Below, in pieces: positions 18,852 to 26,733 of a stretch of DNA of 64,000 bases. The DNA is from Longimycelium tulufanense (lineage in GTDB: Bacteria; Actinomycetota; Actinomycetes; Mycobacteriales; Pseudonocardiaceae): assembly GCF_014645795.1 (NCBI RefSeq), contig NZ_BMMK01000021.1, forward strand, positions 1 to 64,000. The letters run 5' to 3'. The translations under genes were made by a program, and so were the position numbers. Below the pieces are notes generated by a model. It did not search any database, was not told the origin of the DNA, and saw only the letters and a list, made by a program, of their open reading frames with translations. The stretch's first letter is position 1. Each line of letters starts with the position of its first letter.

Positions 18852-20147
18852 TCAGCCCCGGTCGGGGCGCTCGACGGTGAGGTAGCCGATCAGCCCGACC
18901 AGGTAGACGACGCTCGCCGTGGCGAGGAGCCCGGGCGCGTAACCGTCGGCGGGGACGACGAACGCGGCCAGGGCCACCGCGACGACGTAGGCGACGTTGA
19001 ACAGGGTGTCGTAGAGGGCGAAGACCCGGCCCCGCACCTCGTCGCCGATGTCCTGTTGGACCGCCGCGTCCAGGGACAGCTTGACCACCTGGCCCGCCCC
19101 GGCGAGGACGAAGGTCGCGATCACCACCGTCGGCAACGCCAGCAGCAGCCCCAGACCGAGCTGCGCCGCGGCCGCCACGACCAGCGCACCCGCGATGGCG
19201 CGGCGGCGGCCGAAGTAGGAGACCAGGGGCGGGGTGACCACCGCGGCGACGAGCATGCCCGCGGCTCCCCCGGCGACCGCCTGCCCCACCCCGGCGATGC
19301 CGGCCCGGAAGACCGCGCCGTCGGTGAACCAGTACCGCATCAGCAGCAGGCCGACCAGCGTGGAGACGCCGAAGGCCAGCCGGTGGGTCAGCAGGGCGGC
19401 GAAACCGGCGGCCACGGTGGGGGTCCGGGCGGCGGCGCGGCCGCCGTCGGCCAGGCCGTGCGCCACCGCGACCATCGTCTGCGGGGGTTCGTCGAACTCG
19501 TCGGGGCCGAGCTCGCCCCTGGCGAACCTGGCCGCCGCGACCGCCGCGACCAGCGAGCCGAGCACGGCGAACCCCGTGACCAGTGCGGAGCCCGTGTTGT
19601 CCACGCCGAGCACGGGGCGCAGGGCGATGGCGCAGGCGCCGCCCACGGCGGCGACGGCCGCGCCCAGGGTGGCGGCGACGGCGTTCGCCTCGACCAGGTG
19701 GTCGCGGTCCACCACGTGCGGCAGCGATGCGGACAGACCGGCGCCGACGAACCGGCTCACACCCATGACCAGCAATGCGCCGGCGTAGAGCGGGACACCC
19801 GCGATCCCGGCGCCCACCGCGGCGGCGGTGACCACGACCAGGACGCCCCGCAGCAGGTTGGCCACCACCAGGACGCGGCGGCGGTCCCACCGGTCGAGGA
19901 AGGCACCGGCGAAGGGGCCGATCACCGAGTAGGGCAGCAGGAGCACCGCCAGGCCGATGGCGACCGCGATCGGGTCGGCCTGGCGCTCGGGGTTGAACAG
20001 CACGGCACCGCCGAGACCGGCCTGGAACATGCCGTCGCCCCACTGGGCGGCGAACCGGGACGCCAGCAACCGTCGGAACCCACCGCCGGCGAACAGGCGT
20101 CGGGCTCCGACCTTGTTGATCGCGCCCACCGCGCCCAAGGACGTCAC
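18852..20147 (-). CDS. Major facilitator superfamily transporter
   Basis: A 431-residue permease with about 12 membrane helices. The loop motif FAGAFLDRWDRRRVLVVANLLRG after helix 2 is the classic MFS signature of the drug/proton antiporter class. Its counterpart in the second half reads SYFGRRRAIAG. No substrate can be assigned. I chose the GTG at 20145-20147; the frame stays open far upstream but the extra sequence does not look like protein. It converges with pcnA, with a short GC-rich repeat between them. Confidence 0.85.
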   Translation of the reverse strand: MTSLGAVGAINKVGARRLFAGGGFRRLLASRFAAQWGDGMFQAGLGGAVLFNPERQADPIAVAIGLAVLLLPYSVIGPFAGAFLDRWDRRRVLVVANLLRGVLVVVTAAAVGAGIAGVPLYAGALLVMGVSRFVGAGLSASLPHVVDRDHLVEANAVAATLGAAVAAVGGACAIALRPVLGVDNTGSALVTGFAVLGSLVAAVAAARFARGELGPDEFDEPPQTMVAVAHGLADGGRAAARTPTVAAGFAALLTHRLAFGVSTLVGLLLMRYWFTDGAVFRAGIAGVGQAVAGGAAGMLVAAVVTPPLVSYFGRRRAIAGALVVAAAAQLGLGLLLALPTVVIATFVLAGAGQVVKLSLDAAVQQDIGDEVRGRVFALYDTLFNVAYVVAVALAAFVVPADGYAPGLLATASVVYLVGLIGYLTVERPDRG

Positions 20148-20483
20148 GGAAGTCGAGCCTACGGCGGCCGGGGCCGCTCTGCGATGACCCGGCAATGGCC
20201 GGGTGACCAGGGAAGGCACCGGGTGCGAGCGGCAAGCGGGGCAGCGTCGGCACAGCGGCCGGACAAGCCACTGGCCGGGCCCGACGGCCCGGCCAGCGGT
20301 GGTCGGTGACCCGGTCGCCTCTCGGCGGCGTGGCGCGACGCGGCTCCAGCCGGACGGTATTCCGCGAAGGCTCTTCTTCAGTGGGCCCGGGGGACACGGT
20401 GGCCACCGACCATCAGGCCCAACGCGCTGGGCCGCCCGCTTGTTCCCGTCGCTGGCAGAGATCGACGTGACCCACGTCGCAGC
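20148..20483. other. Divergent intergenic region with hairpins
   Basis: No gene is seen in these 336 bases between the MFS gene and yqgE. The region holds a 10-bp perfect stem at 20271-20296 (CTGGCCGGGC with GCCCGGCCAG) and a weaker one near 20188-20205, so it probably contains the two divergent promoters, which I cannot place. Confidence 0.5.
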
Positions 20484-20507
20484 GTGGCGCGATGGAATCA
20501 TGGGCCG

Positions 20508-21080
20508 GTGCGACCCGACGCAGACGTCGAGCCGGGAACGCTCCTGGTGGCCACGCCCGGCCTGCTCGACCCGAACTTCCGCCGGACGGTGGTGTACGTC
20601 ATCGACCACCGCGGTGAGGGCACTCTCGGGGTCGTGCTGAACCGGCCGAGCGAGGTGGCCGTGCACGACGTGCTGCCCAGTTGGGGGCAGTACGCCAGCC
20701 GGCCGCAGGCGGTGTTCCTCGGTGGCCCGGTCGAGCAGAAGACCGCGCTGTGCCTGGCCGCCCTGCGCACCGGCGAGGACGCGGTGAGCGTGCCCGGGGT
20801 GATCGGGGTGCGGGGGCCGATCGCCCTGGTCGACCTGGACAGCGACCCCGACGACCTGGCGCCCAGGATGCGGGGCCTGCGGGTCTTCGCCGGTTACTCG
20901 GGCTGGGGTTCCGGCCAGCTCGGCGACGAGATCGAACGCGGGGACTGGCTGGTGGTGCCCGCGTTGCCGGACGACGTGCTCAGCCCGCCGGGCCTCGACC
21001 TGTGGGGCCGGGTGCTGCGCCGCCAGGGCATGCCGCTGGCCATGCTGGCCACCCACCCGATCGACGTCGCACGCAACTGA
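20508..21080 (+). CDS. YqgE/AlgH family protein
   Basis: A 190-residue member of the YqgE (DUF179) family, a single-domain cytosolic protein found in most bacteria. Key stretches are GTLLVATPGLLDPNFRRTVVYVIDH, GTLGVVLNRPSE, LGGPVEQ and the GYSGWGSGQLGDEI segment. The biochemical role is unknown; in pseudomonads AlgH affects alginate control. The mycobacterial homologue (Rv0038) lies close to leuS, as here. The start is uncertain: GTG at 20508 or an in-frame GTG at 20484, neither with a clear ribosome site. Confidence 0.9.
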   Translation: MRPDADVEPGTLLVATPGLLDPNFRRTVVYVIDHRGEGTLGVVLNRPSEVAVHDVLPSWGQYASRPQAVFLGGPVEQKTALCLAALRTGEDAVSVPGVIGVRGPIALVDLDSDPDDLAPRMRGLRVFAGYSGWGSGQLGDEIERGDWLVVPALPDDVLSPPGLDLWGRVLRRQGMPLAMLATHPIDVARN

Positions 21081-21182
21081 TCAGCGCAAACTCATCAATC
21101 CCTGCGAGAGCACCCACGTCTGGGCGTCGTCGCTCCGCGGTCGTACTGCGCCGGAACTGTGAGCGACCCAGCGAAGTGATCA

Positions 21183-21623
21183 CTAGTTGCCACAGAGCGA
21201 CTGCTTCACGGTGCACCCGCCGCAGCAGCCACCGCACCCGGCGGGCTCCGGCTCCGGCAGCGCGGCCGCCGCCCGCGCGCCGAGCACGTTGCCGGCGGTC
21301 GCCAGCCCGAACGCGCCCACCAGGCCGACCGCACCGACCACCAGCACGCTCGCCGTGCCGGGCAGCCCCAGCGTCGCCAGCCCCGCCAGCCCGGCCACCG
21401 CGCCGGCGACCAGGTTGGGCAGCCCCGCGACCCGGTTGGCCAACCGGAACGTCTCCTCGCTGCGCAACGCCGCCCTGGTCCGGACCCCGGCGAAGCGGTT
21501 CCGGGAGAGCGTCCCGCGGAAGCCGCGCCAGCCGACGATGGCCAGGATCGCGCCCAGGGCCAGGAGCACGACGCAGCACGCGATCTGCAGGCCGGGTGGG
21601 GCGGCACCAACTGCGGACGTCAC
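21183..21623 (-). CDS. SdpI-family membrane protein with Cys-rich tail
   Basis: A 146-residue protein with three or four membrane helices. The family signature is seen after the first helix: NRFAGVRTRAALRSEETFRLANRVAG, close to the SdpI/YhfL pattern. SdpI of Bacillus gives immunity to the SdpC toxin; most actinobacterial relatives are uncharacterised. The last 20 residues carry CGGCCGGC and a further Cys, an unusual possible metal- or redox-binding tail. I chose the GTG at 21623; an earlier start would add about 14 residues. It converges with yqgE. Confidence 0.65.
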   Translation of the reverse strand: MTSAVGAAPPGLQIACCVVLLALGAILAIVGWRGFRGTLSRNRFAGVRTRAALRSEETFRLANRVAGLPNLVAGAVAGLAGLATLGLPGTASVLVVGAVGLVGAFGLATAGNVLGARAAAALPEPEPAGCGGCCGGCTVKQSLCGN

Positions 21624-21688
21624 GTCAGGAGCGTAAGCGTGACCACGCGTCCACCTGGTGGTCACCCCGGTCCGGTGTGCTGCGCACC

Positions 21689-22825
21689 ATGTCGACCCGC
21701 GTCCTCACGGCCGCCCTGGTCACGGCCGCCATGATCACCGGCGCCACCACACCCGCCGAGGCCATCGCCGGCCTCCGGCACGCCCGTCTCCTGGGTGAGC
21801 AGGTGCTGCCCAAGGACCTGACCGTCGACGGCACGCCCGTCGGTGGCCTGTCCGGGCTCGACCGGGACCCGTGGACCGGCGAGTGGCTGCTGCTCAGTGA
21901 CGATCGTTCCGCCCGGGGACCGGCCCGCTTCTACCGCGCCCGCCTCCAGCTCGACGCCCGCGGTCTGCACGACGTGCGGGTCACCGGGGTCACCCCGCTG
22001 CTGCGGCCCGACGGGACGCCGTACCCGCCCGGCGCCCCGGACGGCCCCGACCCGGAAGCACTCCGCATCGACCCGGCGGACCGCACGTTCTACTGGACCA
22101 GCGAGGGAGAGCGGGCGGCCCCGACGCTGCTCGACCCGTTCGTCCGCCAAGCCACTCGCGACGGGGCCCACGTGCGAGAACTCTCGGTCCCGCCGCACCT
22201 GCGGATGAGCACCGAGGAACGCGGGCCACGACGCAACGCCACCCTGGAGGGGCTCGCGCTGAGCAGCGACGGCCGCCAGCTCCTCGCGGCGATGGAGGGC
22301 CCACTCCACCAGGACGGTGCCGAACCCACCGCCGAGCACGGTGCGCTCGTGCGGTTCACCTTCCTCGACAAGCGCAGCGGCCGGCCCGGGCGGCAGGTGG
22401 CCTACCCGGTGGAACCGGTGTTCTCCGATGCGGGTCCGGGTAACAACGGCGTCGTCGAGGTACTGGCCGTTGACCGCCATCACTACCTGGCAATGGAACG
22501 TGCCTACGTGCGTGGAGTGGGCAACAGGGTGCGGATCTACGAGTTCGATGTCCGTGGCGCCAGCAACACCCTGCACCGGGACCGGCTCGACGAGGCCGTG
22601 CGCCCGGTCCGCAAGCGCCTCCTGGTCGACCTCGCCAAGCTACCACTGTACAAAGTGGACAATCTGGAGGGGATGGCCTGGGGGCCGTGGCTGCCCACCG
22701 GGGAGCGCTCCCTCGTCCTGATCAGCGATGACAACTTCAACCCCGCCCAGGTCACGCAGGTGGTCGCGCTCGCGGTGCGGTGCGGCGGCGGCGCAGAAGC
22801 GGGTGGGACCCGCGCGCTATCCTGA
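21689..22825 (+). CDS. Secreted phytase-like (esterase-like) protein
   Basis: A 378-residue exported protein. The signal peptide is MSTRVLTAALVTAAMITGATTPAEA. The mature part matches the 'esterase-like activity of phytase' family: SGLDRDPWTGEWLLLSDDRS, the GPDPEALRIDP segment, NATLEGLALSSDGRQLLAAME, PGNNGVVEVLAVDRHHYLAMERA and VDNLEGMAWGP. These form a beta-propeller with acidic, probably calcium-binding sites. The substrate, possibly a phosphoester, is unproven. An in-frame GTG at 21677 is an alternative start. The promoter of the leuS leader overlaps the last codons of this gene. Confidence 0.8.
   Translation: MSTRVLTAALVTAAMITGATTPAEAIAGLRHARLLGEQVLPKDLTVDGTPVGGLSGLDRDPWTGEWLLLSDDRSARGPARFYRARLQLDARGLHDVRVTGVTPLLRPDGTPYPPGAPDGPDPEALRIDPADRTFYWTSEGERAAPTLLDPFVRQATRDGAHVRELSVPPHLRMSTEERGPRRNATLEGLALSSDGRQLLAAMEGPLHQDGAEPTAEHGALVRFTFLDKRSGRPGRQVAYPVEPVFSDAGPGNNGVVEVLAVDRHHYLAMERAYVRGVGNRVRIYEFDVRGASNTLHRDRLDEAVRPVRKRLLVDLAKLPLYKVDNLEGMAWGPWLPTGERSLVLISDDNFNPAQVTQVVALAVRCGGGAEAGGTRALS
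22818..22823 (+). promoter_or_regulatory. -10 box of the leuS leader promoter
   Basis: TATCCT lies over the last codons of the phytase-like gene and ends seven bases before the GTG of the leader peptide, the distance expected if transcription begins at that GTG. The leader mRNA would then be leaderless, which fits the absence of any ribosome site. No good -35 box is seen. Confidence 0.45.
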
Positions 22826-22829
22826 CCCC

Positions 22830-22868
22830 GTGAACGCGGCCCGCCTGCTTCTTACCTGGCCGCGCTGA
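22830..22868 (+). CDS. leuS leader peptide
   Basis: A 12-codon reading frame, VNAARLLLTWPR, followed by a TGA stop. It has three consecutive leucine codons (CTG CTT CTT), two of them the rare CTT. It ends just before a terminator-like hairpin and 96 bases ahead of leuS. This is the layout of ribosome-mediated attenuation: slow decoding of Leu codons when charged tRNA-Leu is short would stop terminator formation and let leuS be transcribed. The GTG appears to be the first base of the transcript. I saw the peptide and hairpins directly; the mechanism is inferred. Confidence 0.6.
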   Translation: MNAARLLLTWPR

Positions 22869-22889
22869 CCAGGAGACGGTCGGCGCGGC
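22859..22889 (+). promoter_or_regulatory. Pause hairpin of the leuS leader
   Basis: A 12-bp stem with one G-T wobble: GCCGCGCTGACC pairs with GGTCGGCGCGGC around the loop AGGAGAC. Its left arm contains the last leader codons and the stop codon, so a ribosome that finishes the leader would melt it. It directly abuts the terminator hairpin. Confidence 0.6.
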
Positions 22890-22932
22890 AACCCCTCATG
22901 CCCTCTGTGTGGGCCTGAGGGGTTTGTTGTTG
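22890..22932 (+). terminator. Attenuator hairpin before leuS
   Basis: The arms at 22890-22903 and 22911-22924 give 13 pairs with one mismatch around the loop TCTGTGT; the outer nine pairs (AACCCCTCA with TGAGGGGTT) are perfect. The T-rich run TGTTGTTGT follows. This is one of the few hairpins here that looks like a textbook intrinsic terminator, and it sits upstream of a gene, so it is likely conditional. Confidence 0.7.
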
Positions 22933-22964
22933 TCAGGGGCGGCAAGCCACCGGGAGGACGAGCG

Positions 22965-25805
22965 ATGACGAACGCGGCCCAGACCAGCGGGCAGTCGGAG
23001 GAGACGCCGGCGTTCCGCTACACGGCGGACCTCGCTGGCGCGATCGAGCAACGCTGGCAGGACCGCTGGGAGGAGCGGGCCACGTTCCGTACTCCGGACC
23101 CGGGCGAGCCGGACCGGCCCACCGGTACCAAGCGGTTCGTGATGGACATGTTCCCGTACCCCTCGGGTGCCGGCCTGCACGTCGGTCACCCGCTCGGCTA
23201 CATCGGGACCGACGTGCTGGGCCGCTACCTGCGCATGACCGGCCACCACGTGCTGCACGCGCTGGGCTTCGACGCCTTCGGCCTGCCGGCCGAGCAGTAC
23301 GCGGTGCAGACGGGCACGCACCCGCGCACCACGACCGAGGCCAACATCGAGCGCTACCGCGCCCAGCTGCGTCGCCTGGGCCTGGCGCACGACCCGACCC
23401 GGGCCTTCGCCACCACCGACCCCGCGTACTACCGCTGGACGCAGTGGATCTTCCTGAAGATCTTCAACTCCTTCTACGACGCCGAGGCCGGCCGGGCGCG
23501 GCCGATCGAGGACCTCCTCCGGCAGTACGAGTCCGGTGCGCGCGCCACCCCGGACGGCCGGCCGTGGGGCGAGCTGTCCGAGCTGGAACGGCGCCGCACT
23601 GTCGACTCACACCGCCTGGCCTACCTGTCGGAGGAGCCGGTGAACTGGTGTCCCGGCCTGGGCACGGTGCTGGCCAACGAGGAGGTCACCGCGGACGGCC
23701 GCAGCGAGCGCGGCAACTTCCCGGTGTTCCGCCGCAACCTGCGGCAGTGGATGATGCGGATCACCGCCTATGCCGACCGCCTGGTCGACGACCTGGACCG
23801 GCTGGACTGGCCGGAGCCGATCAAGCTCATGCAGCGGAACTGGATCGGCCGCTCACACGGCGCCCGGATCCGCTTCGGCGTGGGTGACGAGGCGATCGAG
23901 GTCTTCACGACCCGGCCGGACACCGTCTTCGGCGCCACCTACATGGTGCTGGCGCCCGAGCACCCGCTGGTCGACCGCATCATGGCCGCGCAGTGGCCCG
24001 CCGACACCGACGTCCGCTGGACCGAGGGCGCCGAGACCCCCGCGGAGGCGATCGTCGCCTACCGGCGGGCCGCCGCCATGAAGTCGGAGCTGGACCGACA
24101 GGAGAACAAGGACAAGACCGGTGTCTTCACCGGCGCCTACGCCACCAACCCGGCTAACGGCAAGCAGATCCCGGTGTTCGTGGCCGACTACGTGCTGATG
24201 GGCTACGGCACCGGCGCGATCATGGCCGTGCCCGGCCAGGACCAGCGCGACTGGGACTTCGCCACCGCCTTCGGGCTGCCGATCGTGCGTACGGTGCAGC
24301 CGCCGGCGGACTTCGACGGCGAGGCGTACACCGGTGAGGGCCCGGCGACGAACTCCGGGTTCCTGGACGGCCTGGACGTGGACGCGGCCAAGAAGGCGAT
24401 CATCTCCTGGCTGGAGGAACACGGTCACGGTGAGGGCACCATCCAGTACAAGCTGCGGGACTGGTTGTTCTCCCGCCAGCGGTACTGGGGTGAGCCGTTC
24501 CCGATCGTCTACGACGAGCTGGGGACGCCGATCGCGCTGCCCGAGGACCAGCTGCCGGTGTTGTTGCCGGACGTCGACGACTACTCGCCGCGCACCTTCG
24601 ACGCCGACGACGCCGGCAGCGAGCCGGCGCCGCCGCTGGCCCGCGCCGGCGAGTGGGTCGAGGTCGAGCTGGACCTGGGCGACGGGCGCAGGCGCTACCG
24701 CCGCGAGGTCAACACGATGCCGAACTGGGCCGGCTCCTGCTGGTACTACCTGCGGTACCTGGACCCGCGCAACGACGAGCGGTTCTGCGACCCCGAGCTG
24801 GAGCGGTACTGGATGGGGAAGCGGCCGCAGGAGCACGGGCCGCGCGACCCGGGCGGCGTCGACCTGTACGTGGGTGGGGTCGAGCACGCCGTGCTGCACC
24901 TGCTGTACGCGCGGTTCTGGCACAAGGTGCTGTACGACCTGGGTTACGTCAGCTCGGAGGAGCCGTTCCGCAAGCTGTTCAACCAGGGCTACATCCAGGC
25001 CTACGCCTACACCGACTCCCGCGGCGCGTACGTGCCCGCCGAGGAGGTGGAGGAGCGGGACGGCAAGTACTTCTGGCAGGGCCAGGAGGTCAACCGCGAG
25101 TACGGCAAGATGGGCAAGAGCCTGAAGAACGTGGTCACCCCGGACGACATGTGCGCGCTGTACGGCGCCGACACCTTCCGGCTCTACGAGATGTCCATGG
25201 GGCCGCTGGAAGTCTCCCGGCCGTGGTCGACGCGGGACGTCGTGGGTTCCCACCGCTTCCTGCAGCGGCTGTGGCGCAACCTGGTGGACGAGCGGACCGG
25301 CGAGCTGCGGGTGACCGACGAGGAGCCGGGCGAGGAGATACTGCGCGCACTGCACAAGGCGATCGCCGGTGTGCGCGAGGACTACGAGGGCATGCGGTAC
25401 AACACCGCGGTCGCCAAGCTGATCGAGCTGAACAATTTCGTCACCAAGACGTATTCGGCCGGCCCCGGAACCCCGCGGATGATCGCCGAGCCGCTGGTGC
25501 TGATGCTCGCGCCGTTGTGCCCGCATGTCGCCGAAGAACTGTGGGCGAAGCTGGGGCACCAGGGATCGCTGGTGGCCGGCCCGTTCCCGGTGGCCGACGA
25601 GAGGTACCTGGTCGAGGACACCGTCGAGTACCCGATCCAGGTCAACGGCAAGGTGCGCTCGCGCGTGGTCGTGCCCGCCTCGGCCGGACAGGACGACGTG
25701 CGCTCGGCGGCGTTGGCGGACGAGAAGATCGTCGCGTTGCTGGCCGGTAAGGAACCGCGCAAGGTCATCGTGGTCCCGGGCCGCCTGGTCAACGTGGTCG
25801 CCTGA
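22965..25805 (+). CDS. leuS: Leucyl-tRNA synthetase
   Basis: Class I synthetase of 946 residues that charges tRNA-Leu. The HIGH motif appears as HVGH (His72) after [12 protein letters not shown], the CP1 editing domain covers about residues 240-430, with the [13 protein letters not shown] motif and the [15 protein letters not shown] segment, and the KMSKS motif appears as KMGKS (715-719). The C-terminus holds the anticodon-binding and tRNA-clamping domains. GGGAGG lies ahead of the ATG. Its 5' leader carries a Leu-codon leader peptide and a terminator, so its level probably follows leucyl-tRNA charging. Confidence 0.97.
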   Translation: MTNAAQTSGQSEETPAFRYTADLAGAIEQRWQDRWEERATFRTPDPGEPDRPTGTKRFVMDMFPYPSGAGLHVGHPLGYIGTDVLGRYLRMTGHHVLHALGFDAFGLPAEQYAVQTGTHPRTTTEANIERYRAQLRRLGLAHDPTRAFATTDPAYYRWTQWIFLKIFNSFYDAEAGRARPIEDLLRQYESGARATPDGRPWGELSELERRRTVDSHRLAYLSEEPVNWCPGLGTVLANEEVTADGRSERGNFPVFRRNLRQWMMRITAYADRLVDDLDRLDWPEPIKLMQRNWIGRSHGARIRFGVGDEAIEVFTTRPDTVFGATYMVLAPEHPLVDRIMAAQWPADTDVRWTEGAETPAEAIVAYRRAAAMKSELDRQENKDKTGVFTGAYATNPANGKQIPVFVADYVLMGYGTGAIMAVPGQDQRDWDFATAFGLPIVRTVQPPADFDGEAYTGEGPATNSGFLDGLDVDAAKKAIISWLEEHGHGEGTIQYKLRDWLFSRQRYWGEPFPIVYDELGTPIALPEDQLPVLLPDVDDYSPRTFDADDAGSEPAPPLARAGEWVEVELDLGDGRRRYRREVNTMPNWAGSCWYYLRYLDPRNDERFCDPELERYWMGKRPQEHGPRDPGGVDLYVGGVEHAVLHLLYARFWHKVLYDLGYVSSEEPFRKLFNQGYIQAYAYTDSRGAYVPAEEVEERDGKYFWQGQEVNREYGKMGKSLKNVVTPDDMCALYGADTFRLYEMSMGPLEVSRPWSTRDVVGSHRFLQRLWRNLVDERTGELRVTDEEPGEEILRALHKAIAGVREDYEGMRYNTAVAKLIELNNFVTKTYSAGPGTPRMIAEPLVLMLAPLCPHVAEELWAKLGHQGSLVAGPFPVADERYLVEDTVEYPIQVNGKVRSRVVVPASAGQDDVRSAALADEKIVALLAGKEPRKVIVVPGRLVNVVA

Positions 25806-25819
25806 GTCGGTTCGTCGTG

Positions 25820-25856
25820 ACGGGGGCCGGTTCGGCACCCACCGGCCCCGTTTTCC
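25820..25856 (+). terminator. Terminator after leuS
   Basis: A strong stem, ACGGGGGCCGGT with ACCGGCCCCGT (one bulged G), followed by TTTTCC. It lies between leuS and the converging tetR gene and could serve both strands. Confidence 0.7.
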
Positions 25857-25875
25857 GTTGCGGCCGCCTCGGAGA

Positions 25876-26607
25876 TCAGTGCATCGAGGGCGTGAGTCCC
25901 ACCTCTTCGGCGAGTCCGGCGAGCATGCTCTCGAAGAGCGGCTCCGACGAGGAGACCGCGAAGTCGAGCTGGCCGAAGACCTCCAGCGCCACGTGACCGT
26001 ACAGCCGCGCCCAGGACTGCAGCATCAGGAAGATCGCGCCAATGCTCAGTTCCCGGGCGGGCGAGGAGCCCCCGAGCGTCTCCGCCAGCATCTCGCGGAA
26101 CCGCAGCAGGTCGTCGTGCAGCTCGGTGGGCACTGTGTCGTCGGCGGGCACCCAAATCCGTGCGGAGACGAACAGCGGCAACACCACCTCGAGGAAGGCC
26201 CGGCCGAACTCGTCCCGACCCAGCTCGTGGCCGGTGGGCGCCGGCTCGCCCGCGGACGGGCGGGCGAAGACCAGGGCGAACTCGTGCGGGTGGGCGAGCG
26301 CCCACCGCCGGAACCCCCAGCACGCCGCGAACACCCGCTCGGCGGGCTGGTCCTGCCCGACCCGGTCGATCGCGGCCCGCAGGTCGGCGGCGAGGTCGGC
26401 GCAGATGTCCTGGCAGAGCGCGACCAGCAGGGCCTCCCGGGAGTCGTAGTACCGGTAGAGCGCGGGTGCGGTGATGCCCAGCTCCCGCGCGATCGCGCGC
26501 AGGGTGACCGCCTCCCGGCCCTCCCGAACCAGTAGCTCGCGGGCGCTCGCCCGGATCTCCCGCTCGGTCTCGGCACGGAGCCGCTCCCGACGTGTGGCCT
26601 CGCTCAT
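25876..26607 (-). CDS. TetR/AcrR-family transcriptional regulator
   Basis: A 243-residue repressor with an N-terminal helix-turn-helix (EIRASARELLVREGREAVTLRAIARELGITAPALYRYYDSREALLVAL, cited in parts: the recognition helix is ITAPALYRYY) and a C-terminal ligand domain of the WHG type. It diverges from the MMPL transporter gene, and two copies of a palindromic site lie between the two starts. It most likely represses itself and the pump, and is released by a substrate of the pump. Start: ATG at 26607. Confidence 0.92.
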   Translation of the reverse strand: MSEATRRERLRAETEREIRASARELLVREGREAVTLRAIARELGITAPALYRYYDSREALLVALCQDICADLAADLRAAIDRVGQDQPAERVFAACWGFRRWALAHPHEFALVFARPSAGEPAPTGHELGRDEFGRAFLEVVLPLFVSARIWVPADDTVPTELHDDLLRFREMLAETLGGSSPARELSIGAIFLMLQSWARLYGHVALEVFGQLDFAVSSSEPLFESMLAGLAEEVGLTPSMH

Positions 26608-26626
26608 ATCTCATCCCTCGCCCCTT

Positions 26627-26641
26627 GTAAACACCGTTTAC
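26627..26641. promoter_or_regulatory. TetR operator, copy 1
   Basis: The 15-base sequence GTAAACACCGTTTAC is an inverted repeat (GTAAAC and GTTTAC arms, three-base centre) 20 bases upstream of the tetR start, placed to block its promoter. Confidence 0.65.
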
Positions 26642-26662
26642 GCGACCTACTTTCGCGTTCGT

Positions 26663-26677
26663 GTGAACGGTGTTTAC
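26663..26677. promoter_or_regulatory. TetR operator, copy 2
   Basis: GTGAACGGTGTTTAC, the reverse complement of copy 1 with one change, lies 36 bases from it (start to start) and about 57 bases before the MMPL start. Two facing copies suggest that two repressor dimers control the divergent promoters together. Confidence 0.65.
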
Positions 26678-26733
26678 GGAGTTCGCGCCGTCCACACGGT
26701 AGCCCGAGACCGCCCCTGCCACCAGGAGACGCC

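Noticed and set aside
23853-25838. A long open frame antisense to leuS
   Set aside because: leuS is certain; the antisense frame has no homology-like motifs.
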